Notes: generated by a model not told the origin, from the letters alone. A DNA stretch of 64,000 nucleotides from Azospirillum soli (GCF_017876165.1 NZ_JAGINQ010000005.1:186001-250000); one strand, 5' to 3'; counted from the stretch's first letter, positions 52,598 through 61,205 are shown. Numbers and translations: made by a program.

Positions 52598-52674
52598 TCC
52601 GGTACGGAAGGTGAGTAAGGGGGAGGTGGGGCCGCTCAGACCGTCACCTCCTTCAAAGCTTGCCCGAAAACGCC

Positions 52675-54030
52675 CTAACGCTCGCGGAAGGCGCGGCGGA
52701 AGCTGTCGAGAACGGGGGTGAGCGCGTAGAGCGCCACGGTGGTCTCGCCCGTCCGGATCATCACTTCCGCCGGCATGCCGGGCAGCGGCACCAGACCGTC
52801 GAGCTTGCCCAGATCCTCCTCCTGCAACCGGATGTAGCCGGAATAATAGCCCTGCCCCGTCACCTTGTCGGTCAGCCGGTCGGCCGAAACGTAGGAGACG
52901 GTACCGCCCACCGGGTCGGTCGGGTGTCCACGCGCCGGCAGCAACCGCACCTCGGCCGGCAGCCCGACATGGACGGCGTCCACATCCTCGGGGCGAAGCT
53001 GCACGCGCACGGTTAGCCGATCCTCCTCGGGCACGAGGTCGAGCAGAGGCTCCCCGGCGCCGATCACCCCGCCCGGCGTGTGGATGCGCAGGTCGGTGAC
53101 CACGCCCGCCTCCGGCGCCTTGACCTCGGTGCGGGTCAGCGTGTCGGTGGCCGCCTGGATGCGTTCGGTCAGGTCGTGGATTTGCTGCTGCGTCTCGCGC
53201 AACTGCTCGGCCACGCCGTTCAGATGGTCGTTCTGCACATCGAGAATCGCCGTTTCCGCCTCCGCGATCACCCGCTGCGAGCGGGCGACCCCGGCGATGG
53301 CTTCGCCGCGCTGGCCTTCCAGTTCGGCCTTCAGCCGCTCCAGGCCGAGGATGCGCGTGCGCCGCTCCAGCCCCTTGTCCACCAGCGGCTGGACGGCGGC
53401 GATCTCCTCCTTCGCCAGTTCGATGCGGCGGTCGATGCTCACCTGTTCGGCGTTCAGGCCCCGGATCTCGGCGTGGGTCTGCTCGATGCGCTGGCGGTAC
53501 TGCGTGGTCTTGGATTCCAGCAGCGAGCGGCGTGTCTGGAAGATCCGCCACTGCCCCTCCAGAATGCGGGCCACGACCGGCCCCGTCACGGGATCATCGC
53601 GCCGCACGCCCAGCGCCTCCGGCACGATGATGGAAGCATCGCCGGCCTGCTCGGCCAGCAGCCGCGCCTCGCGGGCGAGCGCGTCCCACAGTTGGCCCTG
53701 GAGCGCCGACAGCGTCGTCCGCGCCCGCGTGTCCTCCAGCCGGACCAGCGTCTGGCCGGGCGTCACCGCCTCGCCGTCGTGGACCATGATGGCGGAGACG
53801 ATGCCGCCTTCGAAATGCTGGACGGTTTTGCGCTTGCTCTCCGGCTCGACCACGCCGGGCGCGAGCGCCGCGCTGGCCAGCGGTGCGTAGGCCGACCAGA
53901 CGCCGAGGCCGACCACGAACACCCCGACCAGCAGGGAACCGGCGACGGCCGCCCGGCGCACGCGCGGCAACGGAGTCGTGGAGATCGGCGGCAGATCCGG
54001 ATCCGGCCGGTGATCGATGATCAGAGTCAT
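52675..54030 (-). CDS. HlyD-family periplasmic adaptor of type I secretion
   Basis: 451 residues. A single N-terminal membrane helix (RAAVAGSLLVGVFVVGLGVWSAYAPL) is followed by the lipoyl half (APGVVEPESKRKTVQHFEGGIVSAIMVHDGEAVTPGQTLVRLED), long coiled coils, and TDLRIHTPGGVIGAGEPLLDLVPEEDRLTVRVQLRPEDVDAVHVGLPAEVRL near the C-terminus. This matches PrtE/HlyD adaptors. It lies 22 bp downstream of the ABC gene in the same direction. A TolC-type outer-membrane partner is not in the window. Confidence 0.93.
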   Translation of the reverse strand: MTLIIDHRPDPDLPPISTTPLPRVRRAAVAGSLLVGVFVVGLGVWSAYAPLASAALAPGVVEPESKRKTVQHFEGGIVSAIMVHDGEAVTPGQTLVRLEDTRARTTLSALQGQLWDALAREARLLAEQAGDASIIVPEALGVRRDDPVTGPVVARILEGQWRIFQTRRSLLESKTTQYRQRIEQTHAEIRGLNAEQVSIDRRIELAKEEIAAVQPLVDKGLERRTRILGLERLKAELEGQRGEAIAGVARSQRVIAEAETAILDVQNDHLNGVAEQLRETQQQIHDLTERIQAATDTLTRTEVKAPEAGVVTDLRIHTPGGVIGAGEPLLDLVPEEDRLTVRVQLRPEDVDAVHVGLPAEVRLLPARGHPTDPVGGTVSYVSADRLTDKVTGQGYYSGYIRLQEEDLGKLDGLVPLPGMPAEVMIRTGETTVALYALTPVLDSFRRAFRER

Positions 54031-54052
54031 GGAGCCCCTATCAACTCTGGTG

Positions 54053-55804
54053 TCAGCTCTGGCGCCGCTGGGCGGCTGCGTTCTGGGCGGCGTTGTGCGC
54101 GGCGGCCGGCGTGGCCGCGGACGCGGTCGCCTGGGCGGAATTGAGCCGCGCGATCAGCTCGTTGCGCTGGCCGTAGACCTCCATCACGCCGTCGCGCAGC
54201 GCCATGATGCGGTCGGCGATGCCCAGGATGCTCGGCCGGTGGGTCACCACGACCACCGTGGTGCCGTCCTCGCGCATCTGGCGGATGGCGTCCAGCAACG
54301 CCTCTTCGCCCGCCGTGTCGAGGCTGGAGTTCGGCTCGTCCAGCACGACCAGCTTCGGCCCGCCGTACATGGCGCGGGCAAGGCCCAACCTCTGCCGTTG
54401 CCCGCCGGACAGCCGAACGCCGCCGTCACCGATCTCCGTGTCGTAGCCCTGGGGCAGGCGCAGGATGGTTTCGTGCAGCCCGGCCAGCTTCGCCACCCGG
54501 ATCAACTCGCGCGGGTCGGTCTCGTCGGGCCGGCGCAGGCGGGCGATGTTGTCGCGCACGGTGCCGGTGAACAGCTCGATGTCCTGCGGCAGATAGCCGA
54601 GATAGCAGGATCCGCCGGAATCGAGCCAACTCGCGATGTCGGCACCGTCCATCCGCACGGCCCCGGCGCCGGGCACCCAGGCTCCGGCGATCAGACGGGC
54701 GAGCGTCGATTTCCCGGCACCCGACGGCCCGACGATCACCAGCACCTGCCCCGCCGACAGGCGGAAGGACACGTTGCGAAGCGTCAGCCGGGTGCTGCCC
54801 GGCGGGACGAAGGAAAGCTGCTCGACCTCCAGGTCCCCGACCGGTTCGGGCAGCGCGATGCTTCCCCGGCGCGCCGGAAAGCGCGCCAGCCCCTCGCGCA
54901 GGCGGCGGTAGGCGGCGCGCGCCGTCACCAGCGACTTCCAGGTGCCGATGGCGTTCTCCACCGGGGCGAGCGCCCGGCTCAACAGGAAGGACGAGGCGAA
55001 GATCGTGCCCGCCGTGGCGTTCTGATGGATGGCCAGCCACGCCGCCGCCCCCATGATGATCGCCTGGATGCCGGTGCGGGCGAAGCGTGACAGCGCGAAG
55101 ATGATCGTCTGCCGGCGCCCCGCACGCTCCAGGGCGTCTTGCGCCGCGCGGCCGTCCAGGCGCCAGCGGCGGATGACCCCGTCCTCCATGCCCAGCGCGC
55201 GGACGACCTCGGCGTTGCGCAGGCTGGCGCCGGTGCGCTCGGCCACCGCCATCTCGGCGGCGGCGGCCCGTTGCAGGGCGCCCCGCGTGGCCATCTCGTT
55301 CAGCAACGCCAGCCCGAACAGGATCACGGCGCCGGCCACGCCGATCATGCCCAGCAGAGGATTCAGGACGAACAGCGCCAGCAGGAAGATCGGCGTCCAT
55401 GGCGCGTCGAGCAGCGGAATCACCCCTCCCCCGCCGAGAAAGCCGCGCAGCGTCGCCAAGTCCTGGAGCCCCTGCCCGCTCAGCGTGTTCCCGTGCAGCG
55501 CCTGCCGCAGCCCGTTTTCCAGAACCGCCGGCCCGGTGCGGTCCTGAAGCCAGTCGGCCATGCCCGACAGCATCTGCCGGCGCAGCCCCTCCAGCGCGCT
55601 CAGCACCGCCAGGGCGGCGACCACGATCAGCGCCAGAAGGATCAACGTGTCGGTGCTGCGGCTGGGCAGCACGCGGTTGTAGAGTTGCAGCATATAGAGC
55701 GGGGAAGCGAGCGCCAACGCATTCACGCCGAAGCTGAAGGCTGTGACGATGACGAAGGCGCTGCGGCAGGACGCGAGCGCCTGTTGGATCACGGTGTCCT
55801 TCAT
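54053..55804 (-). CDS. Type I secretion ABC transporter (permease-ATPase, PrtD-like)
   Basis: 583 residues. The N-terminal half has six membrane segments (SAFVIVTAFSFGVNALALASPLYMLQLYNRVLPS is the family start). The C-terminal ATPase has Walker A IVGPSGAGKSTLARLIAG, signature LSGGQRQRLGLARAMYGG and Walker B KLVVLDEPNSSLD. There is no N-terminal C39 peptidase, so cargo would carry a C-terminal uncleaved signal. The order ABC-HlyD and the cargo-like CHRD proteins upstream suggest a dedicated exporter. Confidence 0.94.
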   Translation of the reverse strand: MKDTVIQQALASCRSAFVIVTAFSFGVNALALASPLYMLQLYNRVLPSRSTDTLILLALIVVAALAVLSALEGLRRQMLSGMADWLQDRTGPAVLENGLRQALHGNTLSGQGLQDLATLRGFLGGGGVIPLLDAPWTPIFLLALFVLNPLLGMIGVAGAVILFGLALLNEMATRGALQRAAAAEMAVAERTGASLRNAEVVRALGMEDGVIRRWRLDGRAAQDALERAGRRQTIIFALSRFARTGIQAIIMGAAAWLAIHQNATAGTIFASSFLLSRALAPVENAIGTWKSLVTARAAYRRLREGLARFPARRGSIALPEPVGDLEVEQLSFVPPGSTRLTLRNVSFRLSAGQVLVIVGPSGAGKSTLARLIAGAWVPGAGAVRMDGADIASWLDSGGSCYLGYLPQDIELFTGTVRDNIARLRRPDETDPRELIRVAKLAGLHETILRLPQGYDTEIGDGGVRLSGGQRQRLGLARAMYGGPKLVVLDEPNSSLDTAGEEALLDAIRQMREDGTTVVVVTHRPSILGIADRIMALRDGVMEVYGQRNELIARLNSAQATASAATPAAAHNAAQNAAAQRRQS

Positions 55805-55902
55805 CCGATGCCCTTATGCCGGGTTGCCGCGGGAAAGCTCGGCGGGAGAAACCGGCGAAGGGCGGGCCGAACGATGCCGGCCCGCCCCTCCCGTCATCTG
55901 CC

Positions 55903-57060
55903 TCAGTGGCCGGCGCTGAAGTCGTCGGCGAGGTGGAATGCCTGCGGTGCTGTGGCACCGCCGCTTCCGTCTGTGGTCGTCGTGCCGGTCGAACCCGACG
56001 TGCCCGTGCCGCCCGTGCCGGTGCCGCCGGTGCCGGTGTCCGTGCCACCGGTTCCGGTCGAACCGGTCGTGCCGGTGCCGCCAGTCCCCGTTCCGCCCGT
56101 ACCCGTACCACCGGTGTCGGTCGTGCCGCCGGTTCCACCCGTGCCGCCTGTACCGCCGGTCGTCCCATCCGTCCCGCCGGCCACCGTGCTGCCGAGCGGA
56201 TGAAGCACGCCGAAGGCCACGACGTCGGACAGCAGGCCGCCGGTGCCGCCGGTGTCCGTCCCGGTTTCCTCGACCGCGATGGCGCGCTGGTCCAACGACA
56301 GCAGCGCGTTCAAGAGTGCCTGTGCGTCGGACCCGCTGTCGTTCAAGGAGATCGTCGTCGAGAAATGCACAGTGCCGTTCTCGTCGGCAACGCCCTGGTT
56401 CGACGAGCCGGTCCCGCCGGTGGATCCATCCGTTCCCGTGGACCCACCAGTGCCGGTTCCGCCCGTTCCGGTACCACCAGTACCGCCTGTGCCACCAGTG
56501 CCGCCCGTGCCCCCGGTACCGCCGGTCCCGCCGGTTCCAGTACCGCCCGTCCCGCCGGTTCCGGTGTCACTCGCGAAATTTTCAAGATTGATGACGATGC
56601 CGCCGAGCGCGTCTTGAAGGGTGGACAGATCGACGGTGCTTGAACTTCCGCTGCCGGTCCCGCCAGTCCCGCCGGTGCCCGTGGATCCATCCGTTCCCGT
56701 GGATCCGCCGGTGCCGGTACCGCCTGTTCCGGTGCCACCAGTACCGCCTGTGCCACCGGTACCACCCGTTCCGCCCGTGCCCCCGGTACCGCCCGTTCCA
56801 CCGGTTCCGGTACCACCTGTACCGCCGGTTCCGGTTAACAGACCGACGAGGTCGGTGTCGTAATCCGTCCCAGGCGTCAGCCCGGTTACCACCATATCCA
56901 CCGTGAGCTGATCGGCGGACTGCGTGACAATGGCAATGCCCGTGTTGGCGGATTCGTTCGAGGTGCCTGTTCCGCCGGTTCCTCCCGTACCGCCCGTCCC
57001 TCCTGTGCCGCCCGTGCCCGTTGCTGATTGCAAAGTAGCAACGTAAATCTGGTCTGGCAT
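55903..57060 (-). CDS. CHRD-like protein expanded by Gly-Gly-Thr repeats, type I secretion cargo candidate
   Basis: 385 residues. AGGAGG lies 6 bp before the ATG. The start MPDQIYVATLQSATGTGGTGG aligns with MADQIYVAPIAAE of the divergent paralogue. Ordered segments (NTGIAIVTQSADQLTVDMVVTGLTPGTDYDTDL; STVDLSTLQDALGGIVINLENFASDT; VADENGTVHFSTTISLNDSGSDAQALLNALLSLDQRAIAVEET; GVLHPLGSTVAGG) are interrupted by (GGT)n-rich stretches. CHRD-type His motifs present in the paralogue are absent. It ends HLADDFSAGH, nearly the end of the paralogue. Inference: an exported repetitive surface or matrix protein. Confidence 0.85.
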   Translation of the reverse strand: MPDQIYVATLQSATGTGGTGGTGGTGGTGGTGTSNESANTGIAIVTQSADQLTVDMVVTGLTPGTDYDTDLVGLLTGTGGTGGTGTGGTGGTGGTGGTGGTGGTGGTGGTGTGGTGTGGSTGTDGSTGTGGTGGTGSGSSSTVDLSTLQDALGGIVINLENFASDTGTGGTGGTGTGGTGGTGGTGGTGGTGGTGGTGTGGTGTGGSTGTDGSTGGTGSSNQGVADENGTVHFSTTISLNDSGSDAQALLNALLSLDQRAIAVEETGTDTGGTGGLLSDVVAFGVLHPLGSTVAGGTDGTTGGTGGTGGTGGTTDTGGTGTGGTGTGGTGTTGSTGTGGTDTGTGGTGTGGTGTSGSTGTTTTDGSGGATAPQAFHLADDFSAGH

Positions 57061-57616
57061 TCCAGGCCTCCTGACATGATTTTGGAGAGTTTGAACGAAA
57101 GGCAGCACCTCGACGGCATTTTCGTTCACCGGGCGCCGCCGTGGATCAAACAGGCCACATTCTTGGTCGTTGTTGGTTCCACAAGGCATAATCCAAGCTG
57201 GAAAAGCCGATTATTTTCCGCATTCGCGCGGTCAATATTTCCTTTCCTCTGATTCGATGCCGGCGGCGGATACGCACTTCGACAAGGGGGCAAGCGCGCA
57301 GGAGGCATACGTCATCCGGTTCTCCCGCCGTCGGCGGAGGTTTGAAAGCGCCGTTTTGCTAGTCATCCCGCCTTTCCGCTTTCCGGTTCGGAAGGCATAC
57401 GTCGTCCGCGTCAATAAATATGGATAGAAACACAAGAAAATGGGAATATCAGCCTCTCAATTCCCCGATACGCCACGGCCTTCTCCAGCATTATAGCTCG
57501 AAGTGATAGGGGTAATCTGAAGAATTAACTTATGGAATCTGTTCCGGAGAGCAATGACCGGGAATGCACGCGCGTTCTTCCTGTTGCCGTCGCGTGGACA
57601 ATTCAGGAGGAGCATT
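57061..57616. promoter_or_regulatory. Divergent intergenic region between the two CHRD-like genes
   Basis: 556 bp without a gene, more AT-rich than the surroundings. It contains the direct repeat GGCATACGTCRTCCG at 57304-57318 and 57394-57408, 90 bp apart, a possible operator. Both genes are preceded by AGGAGG. Confidence 0.5.
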
Positions 57617-58348
57617 ATGGCTGACCAAATCTACGTTGCCCCGATTGCGGCAGAGAACGATTCCGGGGTTAAGGGCATAGCGGTGCTCACGCTGAGCAAT
57701 GACTCATTGCAAGTCGATGTCGCGGCCACCGGGCTGGAGCCCGGTCAACAGCACCCGATGCACATCCACGGCTTTTCCGACGGCACGCCGTCCGACCCCA
57801 CGGCGGCGAGCGACACCGACGGCGACGGCTTCCTCGAAACACCGGAAGGCGTGCTGGCCATCGGCCCGATCCTGCTGCCGCTCGTCCAGCAGGGAGGAAC
57901 CGGGACCGACAACAGCGATGGCGGAAACGGCGGCAGCAACAACGGCGGAACGGGCGACAATTTCGTAGTGGCCGATGAAAACGGCACCGTGCGTTTCTCG
58001 GAAACCTTCACGAACAGCGATGCTTTCGTCGCGCAGCTTCTGAGCGGCAGCGCTACCCTGGAAGACCGCGCGGTCGAGATACACGGCCTGACCGTGGACG
58101 GCAACGCGGGCGCCGGCACGCCGGGCGAGGTGGATGGAACCGCCGGCTACAAGCCCTTGCTGCCGGTCGGTGGTGGGGTCATTCAGCCTTTGTCCGAAGT
58201 GACGCTCGCCTCGTTGATCGGAGGAAACGCTTCCGGAACCGTAGAGACCGGCTCCGGCGACCAGACAGGCTCCGGCGTCGGGGGCGATACGAACGCCACC
58301 GGCCCAACCTCCGACGCGTCGGACGATTTCTCGGCAGGCACCGCCTGA
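57617..58348 (+). CDS. CHRD-like protein, type I secretion cargo candidate
   Basis: 243 residues. MADQIYVAPIAAENDSGVKGIAVLTLSNDSLQVDVAATGLEPGQQHPMHIHGFSDG, then DTDGDGFLETPEGVLAIGPILLPL and RAVEIHGLTV, resemble the CHRD fold (also found in chordin and in microbial exported proteins). His49 and His51 and a DxDGDG loop could bind metal. A Gly/Asn-rich linker (GGTGTDNSDGGNGGSNNGG) sits where the paralogue carries Gly-Gly-Thr repeats. It ends SDASDDFSAGTA, like the paralogue; this tail may be the type I export signal. Confidence 0.83.
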   Translation: MADQIYVAPIAAENDSGVKGIAVLTLSNDSLQVDVAATGLEPGQQHPMHIHGFSDGTPSDPTAASDTDGDGFLETPEGVLAIGPILLPLVQQGGTGTDNSDGGNGGSNNGGTGDNFVVADENGTVRFSETFTNSDAFVAQLLSGSATLEDRAVEIHGLTVDGNAGAGTPGEVDGTAGYKPLLPVGGGVIQPLSEVTLASLIGGNASGTVETGSGDQTGSGVGGDTNATGPTSDASDDFSAGTA

Positions 58349-58369
58349 TGCAAGCCGCTGCCGCACCGC

Positions 58370-58795
58370 TCAGGCGGCGAGCGGCGGCCGGTCGAACAGA
58401 ATGAGCGCGGCCGGCGGAAAGGAGGGGCGATGCCCCGCAAGCACCTCCTCCGCCGCCGCGACCGCCTGCTCCAGCGCCTCCGGCAGGAACGGCTTGACCA
58501 GACAGCCGAGCGCGATTCCGCGCGCCTCCTCCCCCCGATGATCGTAACCGGTGACCAGGAGGGCCGGCACGCCGTGCTGCTCCTTCAACGCGCGAACGAG
58601 GCTCAACCCGTTCTCGCCGCCGGCCAGATGGTAGTCCACCAGCGCCAGATCCGGGCGAAGCGAACCCCGCTCGACCACACGCAACGCCTTGGCGGCCGTC
58701 CGCACCGGCCCGATGACGCTGTGCCCATACTGGCGCAGGACGACCTTCATCGACGGTCCGATCAACGGATCGTCCTCGACGATCAGAAGTTTCAA
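58370..58795 (-). CDS. Single-domain response regulator
   Basis: 141 residues from a TTG start at 58795 (start uncertain; an ATG at 58876 adds 27 atypical residues). The receiver motifs are LLIVEDDPLIG, the phospho-Asp in LALVDYHLAGGENGL, Thr in LLVTGYD and Lys in LVKPFLPEAL. No output domain and no kinase is adjacent. It probably modulates a kinase or phosphorelay elsewhere. Confidence 0.85.
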   Translation of the reverse strand: MKLLIVEDDPLIGPSMKVVLRQYGHSVIGPVRTAAKALRVVERGSLRPDLALVDYHLAGGENGLSLVRALKEQHGVPALLVTGYDHRGEEARGIALGCLVKPFLPEALEQAVAAAEEVLAGHRPSFPPAALILFDRPPLAA

Positions 58796-59157
58796 CGGGT
58801 TCCCTTTCCCCGAAATCCCATGTTGATCCTTTCCGATCGCAACAGCCGAGACCGCGTTAAATTCCACCCCCCGCACGCACAGCGAGCAGGCCGGTCATGA
58901 TCGGCGGGCATGGGTCGGCGCTCATGCAAACGGCACGTCACGAAAGCCAAATCTTGAGTATTGGCACGCCGCACCCACCGACGGGAAATGGCGCGCCGAA
59001 ATAAAAACGAAATCCCTCCTCTTGTATGGGAAAGCCTCACCCCCATCTGTTCGTCGTTGGCTCCGGGCCCCTCTGGCGGTCCATTGGTTGCGGACCGTGA
59101 TGTCGGAGCCCTTCACCTGCGGGGACGGACAAGCCGTCCCACATCTGGAGGGTTCGT
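58796..59157 (+). promoter_or_regulatory. Gene-free leader region upstream of DUF4112
   Basis: 362 bp without a recognised gene. Its 3' third is the structured leader at 59059-59140. The rest presumably holds the promoter; no separate feature is evident. Confidence 0.5.
59059..59157 (+). ncRNA. Conserved structured leader RNA, copy B
   Basis: P1 is GGCTCCG (59059-59065) with CGGAGCC (59104-59110). Invariant GGCCCCTCTG follows. P2 is CGGTCC/GGACCG (59077-59082, 59092-59097) with a 9-nt loop. Then come CTTCACCTGC and P3, GGGACGG/CCGTCCC (59122-59140). CTGGAGGG and ATG follow at 59158. Against copy A (29328) the stems differ in sequence but still pair, while the joining sequences are nearly identical. 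Confidence 0.75.
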
Positions 59158-59604
59158 ATGACCGAAGCGTCTTTTTCTTCCCGCTACGCCCGCTATTCCC
59201 GACCGAAAGCCCCGCTCTACACCGCCGCCGAGCGGTATGAAGCGCATGAGCGGTTGGAATGGCTCGCCTGGGCGATGGACAACGCCGTGCGCGTGCCCGG
59301 CACGAACATCCGGCTCGGCGCCGACGCGCTGCTCGGCCTGGTGCCGGGCGTCGGTAACATCGTGACCACAGCCGTGTCGGGCTACCTGATCCGCGAGGCC
59401 TGGAGGCTCGGCGTGCCGCGCCGGACCATCGCGCGGATGGTCGGCAACGTGGCGCTGGACAGCGTCGTCAGCGCGGTGCCGGTGGTCGGCAACGTCGCGG
59501 ACGTGTTCTGGAAGGCCAACCGCAAGAACATGGAAATCCTGAACCAGCATCTCGGCCGCAGCAGCCCGTCGGTCATCGACGGCGAATGGCGGCGGATGCC
59601 CTGA
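59158..59604 (+). CDS. DUF4112 domain protein
   Basis: 148 residues. HERLEWLAWAMDNAVRVPGTNIRLGADALLGLVPGVGNIVTTAVSGYLIREAWRLGVPRRTIARMVGNVALDSVVSAVPVVGNVADVFWKANRKNMEIL is the full DUF4112 domain, with two glycine-rich semi-hydrophobic helices. Its function is unknown; it is probably membrane-associated. GGAGG precedes the ATG, directly after the structured leader, which suggests control of translation by that RNA. Confidence 0.9.
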   Translation: MTEASFSSRYARYSRPKAPLYTAAERYEAHERLEWLAWAMDNAVRVPGTNIRLGADALLGLVPGVGNIVTTAVSGYLIREAWRLGVPRRTIARMVGNVALDSVVSAVPVVGNVADVFWKANRKNMEILNQHLGRSSPSVIDGEWRRMP

Positions 59605-59879
59605 CGGGGTTTCAAAGACGGATTTTCGAACCGTCAGACAACCGCAACACTGGCGTCGGGCATCCGTTGGAACCAGTCCTGCCATCCCTTCGCGATGCCC
59701 GACCCCGCCGCCCCAATATCCCGCCCTACACGGCCTCGTCCTCAATGGCCTCGCCTGGAGCCGCGACAAGGCCGCCACTGAGCCTCCGGGATAATTCCCG
59801 GCGCAAAAGTGGCAACGCCGTTGCCGAGCCTCAAACTGTAACACGGCATCCGTATAGTGCGGCCACCCAAGGAACAGCC

Positions 59880-60098
59880 GTGATCAAGGTGATGAATTTC
59901 CCGCACAGTTCGGCCCGGCCGCTGCATTGCACCTGCTGCGGTCGTCCTTTCGCCCGCACCTCGCGCCGGGGGCCGGCGCCGCTTTACTGCTCCTTCGACT
60001 GCCGCGCGCAGATGCGGGTGCGGGCGCGCGCGTGGAACGGTCGTGCGGCCAAGGTACCGTCTCATCCCCCGGCCCCGAGACTGGAGCAATCGCCGTGA
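59880..60098 (+). CDS. Small Cys4 zinc-ribbon protein
   Basis: 72 residues from GTG 59880 (an ATG 12 bp later is possible). CTCCGRPF and YCSFDCR provide two CxxC pairs typical of a small zinc ribbon, followed by a basic tail. Its stop overlaps the GTG of the next gene (GTGA). Both genes begin with GTGATCAAG after a GGAA/GGAG SD. Function unknown; it could bind nucleic acid or a protein partner. Confidence 0.6.
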   Translation: MIKVMNFPHSSARPLHCTCCGRPFARTSRRGPAPLYCSFDCRAQMRVRARAWNGRAAKVPSHPPAPRLEQSP

Positions 60099-60493
60099 TC
60101 AAGCTGGTTGTCCACGACGGTCGCCACGCCGCTGGGCTGCGCCTGGACGGCTTCGGCCACCCGCGCGAGGTCGTCGGCGCGTTACGCCGCCTGCCCCACG
60201 CCGGCAGCGCGTCGGTTCTCCTGGAGAGCTTCGCCCTGCGGTGCCTGGAGGGTGGCATCGACTTCGAAGCCACCGATCCGATGACCGCCTGCCCGGTCTG
60301 CACCAACCTCGTCGAGGTCGAGGTGTATGCGGAGCCCGGCCTGCCGGTCGCCCTCTTCGCCCGCCTCTACGGCCGGGACGACGACGGCCTCCTGTCCCGC
60401 CGCCACCACGGCACCCTCGATGCGGTCGCCCATCAGATCGAGCGGGGTCCGATCGAGAAAGGCGGCATCGACGGTCTTACCCGCGCGGCCTAG
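60095..60493 (+). CDS. Hypothetical CxxC protein coupled to the zinc-ribbon gene
   Basis: 132 residues starting VIKLVVHDGRHAAGLRLDGFGHPREVVGALRRLPHAGSASVLLESFALRCLEG, with ACPVCTNLVEVEVYAEPG in the middle. GGAG lies 8 bp before GTG 60095. The CPVC could be half of a metal site completed by the zinc-ribbon neighbour. No family is recognised. Confidence 0.6.
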   Translation: MIKLVVHDGRHAAGLRLDGFGHPREVVGALRRLPHAGSASVLLESFALRCLEGGIDFEATDPMTACPVCTNLVEVEVYAEPGLPVALFARLYGRDDDGLLSRRHHGTLDAVAHQIERGPIEKGGIDGLTRAA

Positions 60494-60588
60494 CCCCCTA
60501 CCCCTTGCGATGTCGCCGATTTGACCCAACCTCAGGCTCGGCCGTGATGGTGGGATGCGGCCTTCATCGCAAAATGGGAGCTGCCAAC

Positions 60589-61116
60589 GTGTCTCGGGTT
60601 CGTCTTGCATCGGTTCTGTGCCTGGGCCTGACCCTTGTTTCCGCGCCGGTGATGGCGCAGTCCGGCTACGGCTACGGTGTGCCCCAGAACAACAATACGA
60701 CGCTGGGAATCGACAACGACCTGCTGGGCAAACTCGGCGGCGCCGCGGCCGGTGCCCTGATCGGTTCACAGATCGGCAAGGGCACCGGCAACCTGCTGGC
60801 CATCGGTGCCGGCGGCCTGCTCGGCTATTTTGCGGGCGGCTATCTGATGGACCAGCTGAGCCCCGGTTCGCGCGACGCCGTGCAGTCGGCGGAGAACCGC
60901 GCGCTGAACGCGCCGGTCGGGCAGACCATCCGCTGGAACAGCCCCGATTCCTCCAACACGAGCGGCACCATCACCCCCATCCGCGCCGGCCGTGACCAGT
61001 ACGGGCGCGAATGCAAGGAATTCCAGCACACCGTGACCATCGACGGCCGCCAGGAAGTCGCCAACGGCACGGCCTGCCGCGACGACGCCGGCCAGTGGAA
61101 GATCGTCTCCAACTAA
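60589..61116 (+). CDS. Glycine-zipper RT0821/Lpp0805-type surface protein
   Basis: 175 residues. The signal peptide (VRLASVLCLGLTLVSAPVMAQ) is followed by a glycine-zipper pair (LLGKLGGAAAGALIGSQIGKGTGNLLAIGAGGLLGYFAGGYLMDQL). The C-terminal domain (VGQTIRWNSPDSSNTSGTITPIRAGRDQYGREC, then TVTIDGRQEVANGTACRDDAGQWKIV) is conserved in the RT0821/Lpp0805 surface-protein family. The location is outer membrane or periplasm. The GTG at 60589 (GGGAG upstream) gives a clean signal peptide; an in-frame ATG lies 15 bp earlier. Confidence 0.88.
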   Translation: MSRVRLASVLCLGLTLVSAPVMAQSGYGYGVPQNNNTTLGIDNDLLGKLGGAAAGALIGSQIGKGTGNLLAIGAGGLLGYFAGGYLMDQLSPGSRDAVQSAENRALNAPVGQTIRWNSPDSSNTSGTITPIRAGRDQYGRECKEFQHTVTIDGRQEVANGTACRDDAGQWKIVSN

Positions 61117-61138
61117 AGCGAATTTCTATTCGCTTTAG
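61113..61138. terminator. Palindromic terminator hairpin, copy 1
   Basis: CTAAAGCGAAT (61113-61123), loop TTCT, ATTCGCTTTAG (61128-61138), starting inside the stop codon region of the glycine-zipper gene. It is related in sequence to the hairpin at 61206. Confidence 0.65.
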
Positions 61139-61205
61139 ATTCATATGGCCTCATGTGCCGGCCGGGCTTCGGCCGCACGCGCGGCCGGGACCGCCGTCGC
61201 GGTCC

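Noticed and set aside
50942..53551. An 869-codon minus-strand open frame
   Set aside because: It covers the aldehyde dehydrogenase gene in antisense and part of HlyD in another frame; no domain is seen.
56040..57030. GGT-type DNA repeats that could be a satellite or CRISPR-like array
   Set aside because: They are in frame within the CHRD-like gene, with codon variation and no spacers.
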